From Petunia secreta (taxonomy: Eukaryota; Streptophyta; Magnoliopsida; Solanales; Solanaceae), in assembly GCA_029990175.1 (NCBI GenBank), contig JARKIP010000064.1, forward strand, positions 14,588,001 through 14,652,000: DNA of 64,000 bases, given 5' to 3'. This document shows, in pieces, positions 12,575-24,027 of this stretch (position 1 is the first letter of the stretch; each line of letters begins with the position of its first letter). A program made the translations under genes and the position numbers. Below the pieces are notes generated by a model. That model saw only the letters and a list, made by a program, of their open reading frames with translations. It had not been told where the DNA came from and did not search any database.

Positions 12575-14412
12575 ATGGTAGATAATACTAATAACGTTGA
12601 TGGAAATCAACCTCGCCACGCTGGGCAAACCGACACTGATGATGCATTTGTTCCTCCACCACCTCCATCTTCACTTGACCCCTCCTCGTTGGGGTCAAAT
12701 GATGCTTGGAATACGTATATTATGAACTTCATGCAGCAAGTCCAAGAGCAGTTCACTGAACAAGGCAGGGTCAATACTGATATGCGTAGTTCGTTGCAAA
12801 CAATCTTAGACAGCATAAGAGCCAATACTACTCCAACCAACACTCCACCCGTGGCCCTTAATGAAACGCCCGACCTTTGTTCCTCCGGGCGCGACAACAG
12901 GGGGACTTCCAAATGGTGCTGCGTCTGGAGGTGCGGGGACTGCTCCTCACGGCATCCCGCCTTTTGGAACAGCTCTAACAATGGCAGAAACAAGCTTCCC
13001 AACGGACTTTTAAAAAGGAAAAGATATTTCGAGGCCCGATTCGAAAAATGATTGGAAATATTTCTAGGTCAGAAAGGCTCAGAGGATCTTGGATATTGAA
13101 AAGTGTAGACAGCAAGCTTTCAAGCCAGAGGCGGCCCCGACCCCTATTGCAAAACACTTCAAGTTGCAAATCTTAAATAAATACGACTGTACGACTCACC
13201 CTGCTGATCATGTGGCTGAGTATTTGGCCATGGTGAGAAGCAATAATCTGACCCCGGTGGAAAGGGAATCTATGTTCCTAAAAAAAATTTAGGGATGCCA
13301 TCGAGAAAGGGTTGCGTTGGTACTTGCATCTACCCTCCGAATCTATTTCGAGTTTTGATGAATTTGCTAATTTATTCATCAAGGCGCACACTGGAGCACA
13401 AAAGGTCTCCAAGAGAAAAGAGAACATATTCGAAATCAAGCAGTGGTACAGGGAGCCTCTTAGGGACTTCCTTAAGCGCTTCCAAGAGAAAATGATGGAG
13501 TTACCAACGATGGATGGTAACTTTGCTATCATGGCATTTGAAAATAACATAAACGCAAGTAACTCCGAGGATGCTGCTGAACTAAAGAAAGACCTCCAAC
13601 AGTGGCAAGCTTGAACTTGGGATGAAGTATATGATAGGACTACCGCTAAAGTCAGATTGGAAAATGAAGAATGGAGAATAGTAGGCCGAGGCTCTGGGTA
13701 TAAGAGTCGTCCAGAGTCATTTAAACGCGTCGACACACCATGAGGAACTCAAAGGACTGATATGACCCTTACAATTCCCAAAAGTAGCACGTATGCCAGA
13801 AGCTCGGAGGACAACACGTGAGTCAAAACACTTGGGGGGAAAGGTTAGCTCAGCTGCTAATCAGAGGAACACCACATGACCTTCTCTAATGTCTAAAGAG
13901 AAGGATTTTCCCCATATATCTGAATATAATTTCAACATTTCTAGCGCTGACTTGGTGAACGCGCTAAAAGAAATGACCGATCAGAGAGTGAGGCTCCTGA
14001 AGGACATGAGGACAGTCCCCAGGAAAAGGGACCATAATCTTTATTGTCATTTTCATGCTGACCACGGGCACCTTACCGAGGATTGTAAGGCTTTATGCCT
14101 TGAGGTGGCCCATTTGTTAAAAAAAGGCATAATGAATAAGTTTTTAACAGACAAAGGGAAGCAAACCCTTGCAAAAAATAGAGGAGAAAGATAGTTGTCG
14201 AGGCCTCCACCTCCAAGAGAGTTATTAACGTGATTACTGGGGGATCGGAGGTGAACAACGTGAACTTTACTGCTGCAAATAAGTTTGCCAATCTTTCCAT
14301 CACGATGGAAAAAAGTACCCGAACAGAAGGTTCGGGGAATGAGATTGTGTTTGATGATGACTATTGTGAGGGGATGATGTTCCCCATCACGATGCATTTA
14401 TTATCATGCTGA
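12575..14412 (+). pseudogene. Gypsy gag (capsid-nucleocapsid), frameshifted
   Basis: The reading begins at an ATG at 12575 with an Asn/Pro-rich N-terminus that includes PPPPPSSLDPSS. After about 110 codons it shifts frame. The retrotransposon gag core is seen at 13089-13614, with WYLHLPSESISSFDEFANLF and FLKRFQEK. A later piece at 13889-14194 contains CHFHADHGHLTEDC, a CCHC-like zinc-binding segment. Several stops and frameshifts separate these pieces, so no capsid protein can be made. The start is chosen as the first ATG downstream of the primer site with gag-like content. Confidence 0.8.
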
Positions 14413-14762
14413 GGATCAACGACTCAGACATCAAACGAGTCTTGATCGACCCAATGAGCTCTGTAAATATCATCAGCTACGGAGTGGTGAAGAAAATATA
14501 GTTGAAGAAACTTGTCGTCATGAAGGCAACTATACTGACCAGTTTTACCGACTCCACTGAGAAGACATTGGGTGAAATTACTCTCACTACATACGCTGAA
14601 GAATTTAATAAAGAAATTATGTTCCAAATGATGTTCAAGGACATGGTCTATAATGTTATCCTCGGGAGACCTTGGATACACGCGATGGAGGCTGCGCCTT
14701 CCATTATACATCAAGTTATCAAATTCCCTGCTCCATGGCGTGTTCGTTCGATTTGGGGATGA
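14405..14762 (+). pseudogene. Gypsy aspartic protease, broken
   Basis: The segment reads INDSDIKRVLIDPMSSVNII, equivalent to the 'VLIDxGSSVNI' protease active site of this lineage but with Met in place of the glycine after the aspartate region. A stop follows soon after. The frame resumes at 14502 and ends in the typical 'YNVILGRPWIHAM' flap-side motif near 14650-14690. The active-site change and stop make it non-functional. Confidence 0.75.
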
Positions 14763-14879
14763 ACAATGAACAACTAGGGAATGTTATTCAGTCACCACGA
14801 AGAGTGGAGTCGTCTCAAATAGACCCTCTAAATAGCAATCAACGCGCCCGAGATCTAAAGAAGTAGGGGTTCGGTGCTT

Positions 14880-15937
14880 GAAATGGATCCCTAGAGGGAG
14901 GTGATTGAAAAGATCCCGCTATGTATTCAAGAGCATTGGAAACAAAAAGCCGAAGATTCAACTATCGAGGAGTTGGAATCATTCGCACTATCAACAGAGT
15001 TTCCGAAAATGAAAGTGTTTGTTGGCTCGGAGTTGGACCTGGAGTCAAATAGAGCTATTGTTGCGTTGTTGAAGTCCAATGATGATTGCTTTACTTGGTC
15101 CCACGCCGATATGATTGGGAACAACCCGGAGATTATGACAGATTGACTCAATATGGATCCTCGCCGCACTTCAGTAAAGCAAAAGAAAAGGCCACATGTT
15201 GGCATTAGAAGGGAAGTAATCGCGGATGAGACGATTAAGCTGCTTAACAACGGTTTCGTGTGTGAAGTCAAGTATCCTGAATGGCTGGCCAATGTTGTAG
15301 TCGTGCCAAAAAAGAATAAAAAATGAAGAATGTGTGTGGAATATACGGATTTGAATAAGGATTTCCCCAAGGATTCATATTCGTTTCCACAAATAGATAG
15401 GTTAATAGACTCCACGGTTGGACACAAATTATTAACCTTTTTGGATGCTTACTCGGGGTATAATCAAATCTTGATGGACGCGAAGGATGAAGAAAAGACT
15501 TCCTTCTTCGCTGACCGAGACACATATTTCTATAAAGTGATGCCTTTCGGCCTAAAAAAAATCGGCGAACGTATCAAAGGTTAGTATGACGCATGTTCAA
15601 GGATTACATTGGGAACTTGATGGAGGTTTACATTGATGACATGCTAGTGAAGTCGATTCAGATAGAAGACCATCTGAACCATTTGAGGGAAGCTTTTTCC
15701 ATCTTGAGGCAATATAATATGAAGTTAAATCCTGAGAAGTGTGCCTTTAGAGTCGGTTCGGGAAAATTTCTAGGGTTCATCGCTCTGAACGAGGCATCGA
15801 GGAAAACCCTGAAAAGATTAGGGCAATCGAGGAAATTTCCAAGGTCCTCTCGAGAACCAAAGAAGTTCAAGCTTAACTGGCTGAATCGCTGCCTTGAGTA
15901 GATTTATCTCGAGGTCTTCAGAGTGATGCCGCAAGTT
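14880..15937 (+). pseudogene. Gypsy reverse transcriptase, interrupted by the copia insertion
   Basis: Recognisable pieces in order are: a connection region (14901-15146); CVEYTDLNKDFPKDSYSFP with the palm aspartate in FLDAYSGYNQI (15330-15480); FGLKK (15545-15565); and the catalytic YIDDMLVKS (15628-15654). Frames are broken by stops at about 15144, 15325 and 15584. The thumb ends at 'FKLNWLNRCLE', and after a few more bases the copia element begins at 15943. The reading resumes on the far side at 24028. Confidence 0.85.
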
Positions 15938-16276
15938 CTTTTTGATACTTCCCAAGATACACCACTTTACTGTTTTAAGGACCAGATCCTTAAAATGTGT
16001 TCCTTTACTATGTTATGTGCGGAATTCAAACTGTAAGTAAATGAACACCCAATATTAGCGTGGAAAAATCCCTTGAACTCGGGATAAAAAAACCACGACC
16101 TACTCTTCCAAGTAGGATTTCAACTTCACTATGTAAAAGACTCACTTGGTTACAAGACTACCTTCTTACTAACCTAGGACTAACTCTAATCCTTTAGTGA
16201 CCTCTTTCACGATCAGTGAAGCTTTGTCAAGTACACGACTTGAACTGAAAAGATATAACTCGATAATGCCTACTAC

Positions 16277-16697
16277 TAGGGGTGTTCATGGGGCGGTACG
16301 GTTCGGGTTTGAGCTTATCGGTAACGGTATATTGGTTAACGGTATGTAATTATGTAATACCAATACCGTACCAATAAGCTATCGGTTATCGGTTATCGGT
16401 TCTTAACGGTTCGGTAACCGGTACACCGAAGTAATGCGTGAATTCTTGGTCGATGGTTGTCAAAAGATAATATTTTTTAATTAATATGAATAACCACTAA
16501 AGTAATAGACAAATCATCCACACAAACTAAGTAAATAAGTGCAATCAACAAGTCTTAACAATATGCTAACATAAAACAAAATAATGAAATAGAAAAAGAA
16601 AAGATAAGAAAGTCTGATCAATGATCCGAGAAAGAACAATTAATTATAAAATAGGTCGGACTCATTAATTAAAGTGTATTAGTATTGACATATAACC

Positions 16698-16785
<88 letters not shown>

Positions 16786-17070
16786 GTTGAAGTTTAACCT
16801 ATAAGTTAATGTTGTAAATTACGAGTTTAAATGACTTAATATACTAATAATAAGTAAAGTAAAATAAAATATAAAAAATTATAAAAAAAACCTTATCGGT
16901 TATCGGTACGGTAATGGTAAAGAGATATAAAAACTGTTACCGTACCGATATCTTATCGGTATTGAAAATTAATACCATTACCGAACCTATAACCATTATA
17001 CCGATACCGTTATGCTTATCGGTAGCGGTAACGGTTCGGCTATCGGTACCGGCGGTTTTGCACACCCCGA
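16277..17070. mobile_element. Non-autonomous hAT-like DNA transposon
   Basis: 794 bp flanked by the perfect 8-bp duplication CCTACTAC (16269-16276 and 17071-17078). The other copia LTR has a single CCTACTAC at the same place (near 23542), giving a direct empty-site control. Imperfect terminal inverted repeats begin TAGGGGTGTTCA on the left and TCGGGGTGTGCA on the right (reverse complement). Both ends are packed with short ATCGGT/ACCGAT and CGGTACGG motifs in both orientations. The centre is an AAT microsatellite. There is no transposase ORF. The 8-bp duplication and terminal sequence place it with hAT. Confidence 0.88.
16699..16785. repeat. (AAT)n microsatellite inside the hAT-like element
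   Basis: About 28 consecutive AAT units, nearly perfect. It lies roughly in the middle of the element and is probably still expanding or contracting. Confidence 0.95.
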
Positions 17071-17974
17071 CCTACTACAGTTGAACTAAGACTGAACTTT
17101 TACAAGACTCAATCTAAGGAACAGGTTCTTACTTAGTTCCATGTAGCTTACTGATTACACAAATAAGATAATGACTCTTTTAACGCTTTGCTCGATTCTC
17201 TCTGTATTTGTGCATGTTCCAATAGCTTATATGCTACTCGTTTTACAGCTTCAACACCCAAGAAGTCTTGAGCAATTAGAACTCCAAATCTTCACTTTAA
17301 GCATCTGAATCTTTTAGCCCTTATCCATTATTTATGCAACTTTTCATATCACGTTTAGACCTGCATAATTATCAAGATAAACATTAGTCTAAGGATAATT
17401 AACAATATCTCAGCTTAAATAATTTTGCATGAATTATTTATTTAGCTGCAGTGATTCAAAGGAAAAGATCCTTTGAATCCGTTCCTTAATCATCAGTCAA
17501 AACTTCAAGCTTATCCAAGCTAACATTTTCCCCCTTTTTGATGACGACAAATTCATAAGCATAGCTGCATATCCTTAATGTCCTGAAGTACAACTTAAAG
17601 CTCAAAAGCAATCAGTAGAAACTTATTTGTCATTAAGGATCAGATTTACAATTAGGTATAAAGTTCACACAAAATCATACTTACTCTTCCCCCCTTTTGG
17701 CATCATTGAAAAGGTTGCATAAAAATACAATTCAAGTGTTAGAATAATCAGCACATGGCTATTGAGGCAACTCAAAATGCAAACACAATTCAGATTAAAG
17801 CAACTGCAAAACAATGATATTAGCCATCGAAGACAAGTCATCATTAACAAAAGGTTAAACCAGGGGATACAAGCAAGTACTACAAAATTATTCAGAAACT
17901 AGAAAAGGAAAAGACTAAAGTACTAGAACTAGTCTAAATCCCACTGGACAAAAGATGGCTTATGGCTAAGGTGA

Positions 17975-19927
17975 TCAGGATGTGGAAGGATCAGGTCCCT
18001 GAGACTTGTTTAGCAGCTCAAACATCTGTTTGAGCATTCCCTCATTAGTCTCATTTGCCTTTGTAGCCTCTGCCTTCCAGTAATTCTTCTCCTCCTCCAA
18101 CCTTGCTATCTCAGCAACTTGTATTGCAACCTGTTGCCTCAGTGCCCTCACCTTGTTGTTCAAAGACTGTCTACCAACACCAGCCTGTGGAGGATCAACT
18201 TGAACAGGCAAGTCACAGCTGATCAATGTAGCACATCCAAACTTCTCCTTCTTGGTAGCCTTAACTATCCCCTCCAAAGGAATTTTCAACTTTGCAAACA
18301 AGTCAGTCAAGATGAAACCAAAGGGCAAAGAGTGCTTTCTCTTCCCAGCAACAACCCGTTTGATCAATGGATCATAAACCTAGGCCAGTTGATCTGCTTA
18401 TTAGTGTCAAGCAGTTCCACAAGGACCAGGTCCATGAAACTGGCAATCCCTCTTTTTTCCTGCCTTGGCATCACAATCTTGTGCACAAACTCAAATAGCA
18501 CTTGGTGCTGTGGATGCATCTCACTTTTCTGCACAGCTCTTGGTTTTTATTCCTCTTCATTCTCAGCAAATTTCCTTGTGATTTCCAATCCAGTAGGCAA
18601 ATTTGTCAAGTCAGGCCATACTTTCTTGACATAACTGTCATATCCAGCAAATAGAATCCCCAATAATTCACCAAGCTCCCTAGTATCAAAAGTAATCGCA
18701 TTGTCATGGACAGAGTTGGTAATGCTGTCTCTATTGATAGAGCAGTTCTGTAGAACTCCTGCACCATCTCCTTTGCACACTTCCCAGTAATTTAAAGGAC
18801 CATGTCCCTCCAGCCTTAAACTTGCAATTTTTGCAGCAACCAAATCATACCCTCTTCTTCCACATCAGAGAGCATCCTTCCTTTTAAAACTTTCCTAGTC
18901 AGCATGTCATCATAGACACAGTGTTGCACCTCATCTCCCTCATCCTCACTTTCACTATCTTCACCAGCAAATGACTCATCAGAACTTGAGTCAGAACTTT
19001 CATCAACAAGAGTTCTTTTTGAGCTTGGAAGACTTTTCTGCAGCAGCTTTTACAGAGCTCCTTGTCACACGCCTCTGTGCAACTTTTCTTTTCTTAGACT
19101 GAGGCACAACTACCTCAACATATTCCATATCATCATCTTCATCATCAACAACATCCCTTTCTTTTTCTATCACCTCAACCTCTTCTTCCTCAACAGGATC
19201 AGCAACATGTTTTCCCTTCTCCTTTCTGCTTCTTTCCATAGCAACAGCTATGTTCTCCTCTTCAGCCTTGACAGCACTTTTAGTCCTCCTCACCCCAGTA
19301 GCAGGAGTAGAGACAGAAGGAACAGGTCCTTTTGCCTTGGAGGAACTTTCACCTTTCTTCTTAATCCTTGGCTTATAACTGTCACTAATTTTCTTTTAAC
19401 TTAGCAGCAATCTCAACTAACATTTGGTCATCAATGGGTCCTTTCCTAGCAAGTTTTCTTTTTAAACTCCTAATGCTGATCAAATCAATAATGGGCCTGT
19501 CACTATCACTTATTGCTTCCTCAACATTTATCACATCTTCCATGGGTGCTCTAAAAGCAACCTCAGGAGACCCAGATGATTCATGCATGGGTGGTTCCAA
19601 ACGTTTTACAGTTTCCCCTACCCCCTCAGGAACAGTTCCAGACCCCTCTTCCTTTTCCCCTTCTTCCTCAACTACATTTTAGGGAGAAGCATAATGTACC
19701 TGATACTGATAAATAATCATAGCCCGTGACAAGTCCTCAACCTATTCAACAATCGATTCAGCCGTGGGAACTGGTCCTTCCCCCTGAATTTCTGGTCCAG
19801 GTACTTCTGGGATATTTTCAGGAATTTCAAGGTTTGGGTTTGTGGTGTCCATGGGTGAAGGAGCGTTGGGAATTTGTGGTTGATCAGAAGTGGGTGCAGC
19901 TGATGAGTTTTCAGTAGAAAGAGACAT
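17975..19927 (-). pseudogene. Extra sense ORF between copia RNase H and 3' LTR, decayed
   Basis: About 650 codons on the copia coding strand, downstream of RNase H, broken by at least two stops and several frameshifts. Reading from 19927: a Pro/Ser-rich N-terminus (MSLSTENSSAAPTSDQPQIP); SDRPIIDLISIRSLKRKLA near 19500; a basic block with PQSKKRKVAQRR followed by an acidic/Ser tract (19290-18880). Then comes a globular part with ITFDTRELGELLGI and WPDLTNLPTGLEITRKFAE (18843-18547). The last piece is a coiled-coil C-terminus with long heptad-like ALRQQVAIQVAEIARLEEE (18130-18080). The globular part resembles what is annotated in plants as a 'putative plant transposon protein' domain. Its position matches the env-like ORF of SIRE-type copia elements, but I see no signal peptide or membrane segment, and the basic and acidic tracts look nuclear. 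Confidence 0.7.
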
Positions 19928-20530
19928 TCTTGCAATACAATTTAAGAGATATGTTATTATTCTTTCTGAAATTTTGAGAGTGCAATTTTAAAACAAAGTG
20001 AAAGAATAGTAAGGAAGAAGGAGTATATTTATAGAATGAAATAGGTAGTGGAGGTTGAGTGTGAGACGATCACTCTTACCTCATTGAAAGACATGCATCA
20101 GTTACTGGACTCTTGGGAGTCTCCCAAAAAAAAAGAGCCGTTAGGCTTTCAAGTTACCTATTCTGAATGGGAACTGTTCCTCCGATGGGACTCTTATGCA
20201 GTTTGGATATGATTAGGATTCCTAGTGGGATTTATCCTAATTACAAGTTACCTATAGCCTTAATCTTCTAAGATAAATGAATAATAAGGAGTACATACAT
20301 GATTTTAACACGAAAAATCAGTGTCCTTCCAATTTGAAACACTTTTGTTCAAGCTGAAATTCTAAGAGCATAAGGATAACATCATTCAATTTTAGCAACT
20401 CTAAACAAAAATTATGGCATAAGAGTATACAATGAAGTATTAAGCTGGACTGAATATTTCACATTGACTTGAATAAAATTCATTTTAGGTGCAATTTTCT
20501 AGCCAATTATGAAGTAAAGCATTGATGGAT

Positions 20531-21025
20531 TTAAGTGAATTTAATCATCCCTAATTCCAACCTATTTCTTTCAAAATCATCTCTTCCTAAAGCTTTTGTA
20601 AAGATGTCAGCAATTTGCTTTTCAGTAGAACAAAATGTTATGGTGATCAAACCCTTTTCATAGTTATCTCTCAAGAAATGATGTCTTATATATATGTGTT
20701 TAGTTCTTTTGTGATGCATCAGATTTTTTGTCATGTTAATAGCACTAGTGTTGTCACAAAAGATAGGAACAATTCCTACATCAACACCAAAATCTTGTAA
20801 TTGTTGTTTAATCCATAATAACTGTGAACAACATGAGGCAGCTGCCACATATTCAGCCTCAGCAGTGGAAAGTGCCACTAAATTTTGTTTCTTGGTTCCC
20901 CAAGAGACCAAACACTCACTAAAAAAATGTGTCATACCTGAGGTACTTTTTCTATCAACAAGAAAACCTGCATAGTCAGCATCAGTATATCCAACAAGAT
21001 TAAAACTACCACTTTTGGATACCAA
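20531..21025 (-). pseudogene. Copia RNase H domain
   Basis: About 164 codons remain open. The RNase H signature of Ty1/copia is clear: GYTDADYAGFLVDRKSTSG at the start, then LSTAEAEYVAAASC and FCDNTSAINMTKN, then HIYIRHHFLRD and a C-terminal IADIFTKAL. Catalytic acidic residues in 'TDAD', 'EAEY' and 'CDNTSA' are present. It lies in another frame than the integrase-RT fusion just upstream, so a frameshift separates the two near 21000. It is the best preserved domain of the element. Confidence 0.88.
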
Positions 21026-21732
21026 AGTCCTAAGGGACCTGTTCCTTTCAGATATCTCAATATTCTCTTAACAACTTTCAAATGAGATTCCTTAGGATCT
21101 GACTGAAACCTAGCACACAAACTAACACTGAACACAATATCATGTTTACTAGCAGTTAGATAAAGTAGAGAACCAATCATACCTCTATACAATTTTTGAT
21201 CAACTGATATTCCATGTTCATCAAGATCCAATTTTGTGGCAGTGGCAATAGGTGTGTCAATTTCCTTAGCATTATCCATATCAAACCTAATGGCAACAAT
21301 GTGACTATCTAGAGTTCTTTGAGCTTTCTTAGCAAAAATTGAAAATGCATTAAAAGCTTCTTCTTTAGATGCAAGAAATATAGTCCATGTAAATCTGGAG
21401 TAATCATCTACCAATACCATAACATACTTCTTACCTCCGCGACTCACTGTTCTCATTGGTCCACATAAATCCATATGGACCAGTTCCAAAGGTTTAGTGG
21501 TACTTACCTGTTTCTTTGGTTTGAAGGAGGATTTTACCTGCTTCCACCTGGCACAGGCTTCACATACATTTTCATCCTTAAACTTGATGTTAGGAAGACC
21601 TATCACTAAATCCTTGGACACAAGTTTGTTTAGTTGTGAAAGATTGGCATGGCCAAGTCTTTTGTGCCATAGGAGGGGATCATTTTGCACTACACTTAAG
21701 CAACTCAAGCTTCCATCAGATAGTGTCAACAA
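20932..21732 (-). pseudogene. Copia integrase fused in frame to the RT thumb by internal deletion
   Basis: 266 open codons. Residues 22-60 form the HHCC zinc-binding domain (HKRLGHANL ... CEAC). The first catalytic Asp of the integrase core is in HMDLCGPM (about residue 88), and VDDYSRFTW follows. At about residue 150 the core stops at 'HIVAIRFD' and the protein jumps directly to NAKEIDTPIATATKLDLDE, which belongs near the end of the reverse transcriptase. It then continues through YRGMIGSLLYLTASKHDI and FQSDPKESHLKVVKRILRYLKGT. The remaining integrase catalytic residues and most of RT, including the YVDD box, are therefore missing. The junction is near 21280 and the frame is kept across it. 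Confidence 0.88.
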
Positions 21733-21757
21733 ATCAACCTTGTAGATGTTTCCATGT

Positions 21758-22150
21758 CTATTTCCCTACAAAAATAATCTCTCTAGACATTTGGTTAGTC
21801 ACAGTGCATCCAGTAGATGAGAAATTAACATTATTACCTTTGTCACACAATTGAGATATACTCAATAAGCAATGCTTCAGCCTATCTACTAGAAACACAT
21901 TGTCTATACAGTGTGAATCAAACCTACCTACCTTTCCAATTCCAATGATTTCCCCTTTCTTACCATTACCGAAGGAAACACTTCCTCCTTCGAAGGCTGA
22001 GAGTGAAAGGAACAGTTCCTTATGTCCTGTCATGTGCCTTGAGCAACCACTGTCCATGTACCATTTGTGGTTTCTCTCCTTCACTCTAGCCTCAACATCT
22101 TCTTCATTATCTGATTCTTCAAGAGCCATTAGAGCAAGATCCTCATCCAA
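21758..22150 (-). pseudogene. Copia aspartic protease
   Basis: Contains KWYMDSGCSRHMTG, the plant copia protease active site (Asp-Ser-Gly), followed by VSFGNGKKGEIIGIG and HCLLSISQLCDKGN, the usual order before the integrase. The frame differs from the zinc knuckle upstream and the integrase downstream, so it is part of a broken polyprotein. Confidence 0.85.
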
Positions 22151-22186
22151 ATCATCATTAGATACTTCATCCTCACTATCTTGCCA

Positions 22187-23190
22187 TCATGCACCCATTG
22201 CTTTAGGATTTCCACTTTTCTTTCGGACATGTTCCTTAGCCTTTTTTCTTTCCTCAATATATCTCTTCCTCCATTCTCCTTCCATGATTGGATATTTGCT
22301 GATGTAGTGCTCCATGCTACAACATTTGAAGCATTCTCCAGCCTGTTTCATGTTAGAAGACCTACCCTGTCCACTAATCCCCTTTTTCTTATTCAAATAT
22401 CTTTGAATACTTTTAGCGATAGGACCAGTTCCTTATCATTAATAGGCTTATCAGAAGCAGTCAAGGCTAGGTTAGGTTCAGTTTTAACTGGTTCACCTAT
22501 GTTTTTAACCTTTTTCCTTAGTTCATAGGTTCTCAAATTTCCTACAAGTTCATCTAAGGATAAGGTGGTCAGATCCTTACTTTCAATAATAGCACAAGCC
22601 TTAATCTCCCAAGAATCTGCAATAACCTTAGTTAGGATCTTTTCTACTCTATCTTCAACAGTTAAAACCCTTCCCAAAGAAATTAGTTCAGATGTAATAG
22701 CATTAAATCTAGTATACATTTCAGAAATTGATTCTCCTTCTTTCATTTTAAAGCTTTCATATTCAGCAAAAAATAGTGTACCTCTAGATCTTTTTACGTG
22801 ACTTGTTCCCTCATGTGCAACCTGTAGAGCATCCCAAATTTCCTTTGCAGTGGTATACCCTCTAATTCTAGTGCACTCATCAGGACTGAGTCCACAGACA
22901 AGCCACTTCCTAGCTTTGGCATTCTTTTCCCACTGCCTTAAGTCTTCAGCATTGCATTCCCTTCTAGTTTTGGGAACATCATTTCCATCAACATCTTTTT
23001 TCATTGGAATCATAGGACCTTCAGTCACTACGTCCCATAACTCATAGTCTTCAGCCTGAAGATGATCTCTCATCCTTTCCTTCCACCATGAGTAATACTT
23101 TCCATTGAATAAAGGTGCCCTAACAGTTGACTGACCCTCACCATTTTCCTGTGATGTACTCATTCTAATCCTAGGTGTTAGCCTTTTCAA
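22187..23190 (-). pseudogene. Copia gag with zinc knuckle
   Basis: The first frame (23190-22393) encodes a UBN2-type gag: APLFNGKYYSWWKERMRDHL at the N-terminus, RKWLVCGLSPDE, then AKEIWDALQVAHEGTSHVK and a C-terminal LDELVGNLRTYE. MSTSQENGEG at 23163 is the more likely natural start. After a frameshift the nucleocapsid continues at 22396 with CFKCCSMEHYISKYP, a CCHC zinc knuckle whose last cysteine is tyrosine. Gag is otherwise nearly complete. Confidence 0.85.
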
Positions 23191-23195
23191 GGATA

Positions 23196-23212
23196 ACCCG
23201 CTCTGATACCAA
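23196..23212 (-). promoter_or_regulatory. Copia primer binding site (initiator tRNA-Met)
   Basis: On the minus strand, TGGTATCAGAGCGGGTT starts within two bases of the 5' LTR end. TGGTATCAGAGC is complementary to the 3' end of plant initiator tRNA-Met, the standard copia primer. Confidence 0.9.
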
Positions 23213-23213
23213 T

Positions 23214-24022
23214 TGATACTTCCTAAGATACACCACTTTATTGTTTTAAGGACCAGTTCCTTAAAATGTGTTCCTTTACTATGTTATATGGAGAATTCAA
23301 ACTGTAAGTAAATGAACACCCAATATTAGCGTGGAAAAACCCTTGAACTCGGGATAAAAAAACCATGACCTACTCTTCCAAGTAGGATTTCAACTTCACT
23401 ATGTAAAAGACTCACTTGGTTACAAGACTACCTTCTTACTAACCTAGGACTAACTCTAATCCTTTAGTGACCTCTTTCACAATCAGTGAAGCTTTGTCAA
23501 GTACACGACTTGAACTAAAAAGATACAACTCGATAATGCCTACTACAATTGAACTAAGACTGAACTTTTACAAGACTCAATCTAAGGAACAGGTTCTTAC
23601 TTAGTTCCCTGTAGCTTACTGATTACACAATTAAGATAATGACTCTTTTAACGCTTTGCTCGATTCTCTCTGTATTTGTGCATGTTCCAATAGCTGATAT
23701 GCTCCTCGTTTTATAGCTTCAGCACCAAGAAGTCTTGAGCAATTAGAACTCCAAAGCTCCCAAGAGTTTGAGTCCTAATTTAACTCTTCACTTTAAGCAT
23801 CCGAATCTTTTACCCCTTATCCATTATTTATGCAATCTTTTCATATCACGTTTAGACCTGCATAATTATCAAGATAAACATTAGTCTAAGGATAATTAAC
23901 AATATCTCAGCTTAAATGATTTTGCATGAATTATCTATTTAGCTGCAGTGATTCAAAGGAAAAGGTCCTTTAAATCCGTTTCTTAATCATCAGTTAAAAC
24001 TTCAAGCTTATCCAAGCTAACA
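23214..24022 (-). repeat. 5' LTR of the copia element
   Basis: 809 bp, TG...CA on the coding (minus) strand. It is closely similar to the 15943-17525 copy apart from the hAT insertion and small indels, such as a ~30-bp stretch near 23757-23786 absent from the other LTR. It preserves the uninterrupted CCTACTAC site of the hAT insertion. Confidence 0.92.
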
Positions 24023-24027
24023 CTTTT

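Larger units (their letters stand above)
15943..17525 (-). repeat. 3' LTR of the copia element, split by a hAT-like insertion
   Basis: Homologous to 23214-24022 on both sides of the foreign block 16277-17070. Starts TGATACTTCC and ends GCTAACA on the plus strand, the inverse of TG...CA on the coding strand. Without the insert and one 8-bp target duplication its length is close to that of the other LTR; small indels account for the rest. Confidence 0.9.
15943..24022 (-). mobile_element. Ty1/copia LTR retrotransposon nested in the gypsy pol gene
   Basis: The coding strand is minus. LTRs are 23214-24022 (5' LTR, 809 bp) and 15943-17525 (3' LTR, carrying an inserted hAT element). The 5-bp target duplication CTTTT at 15938-15942 and 24023-24027 is perfect, and deleting one copy with the element rejoins the gypsy frame. 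The 5' LTR is followed by an initiator-tRNA-Met primer site. Domain order on the minus strand is gag, zinc knuckle, protease, integrase, truncated RT, RNase H, then an extra ORF before the 3' LTR. The two LTRs are very similar, so this insertion is much younger than its host element. Integrase and RT have suffered a large internal deletion, so the copy is not autonomous. Confidence 0.95.

Noticed and set aside
12607..13002. 131-codon minus-strand frame over gag
   Set aside because: Antisense shadow of the gypsy gag; no recognised motif.
19207..19404. Plus-strand frames across the extra copia ORF
   Set aside because: Shadows of the minus-strand acidic and basic coding region.
21900..22528. 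Long plus-strand frames over copia gag and protease
   Set aside because: Antisense shadows of well-identified retroelement domains.
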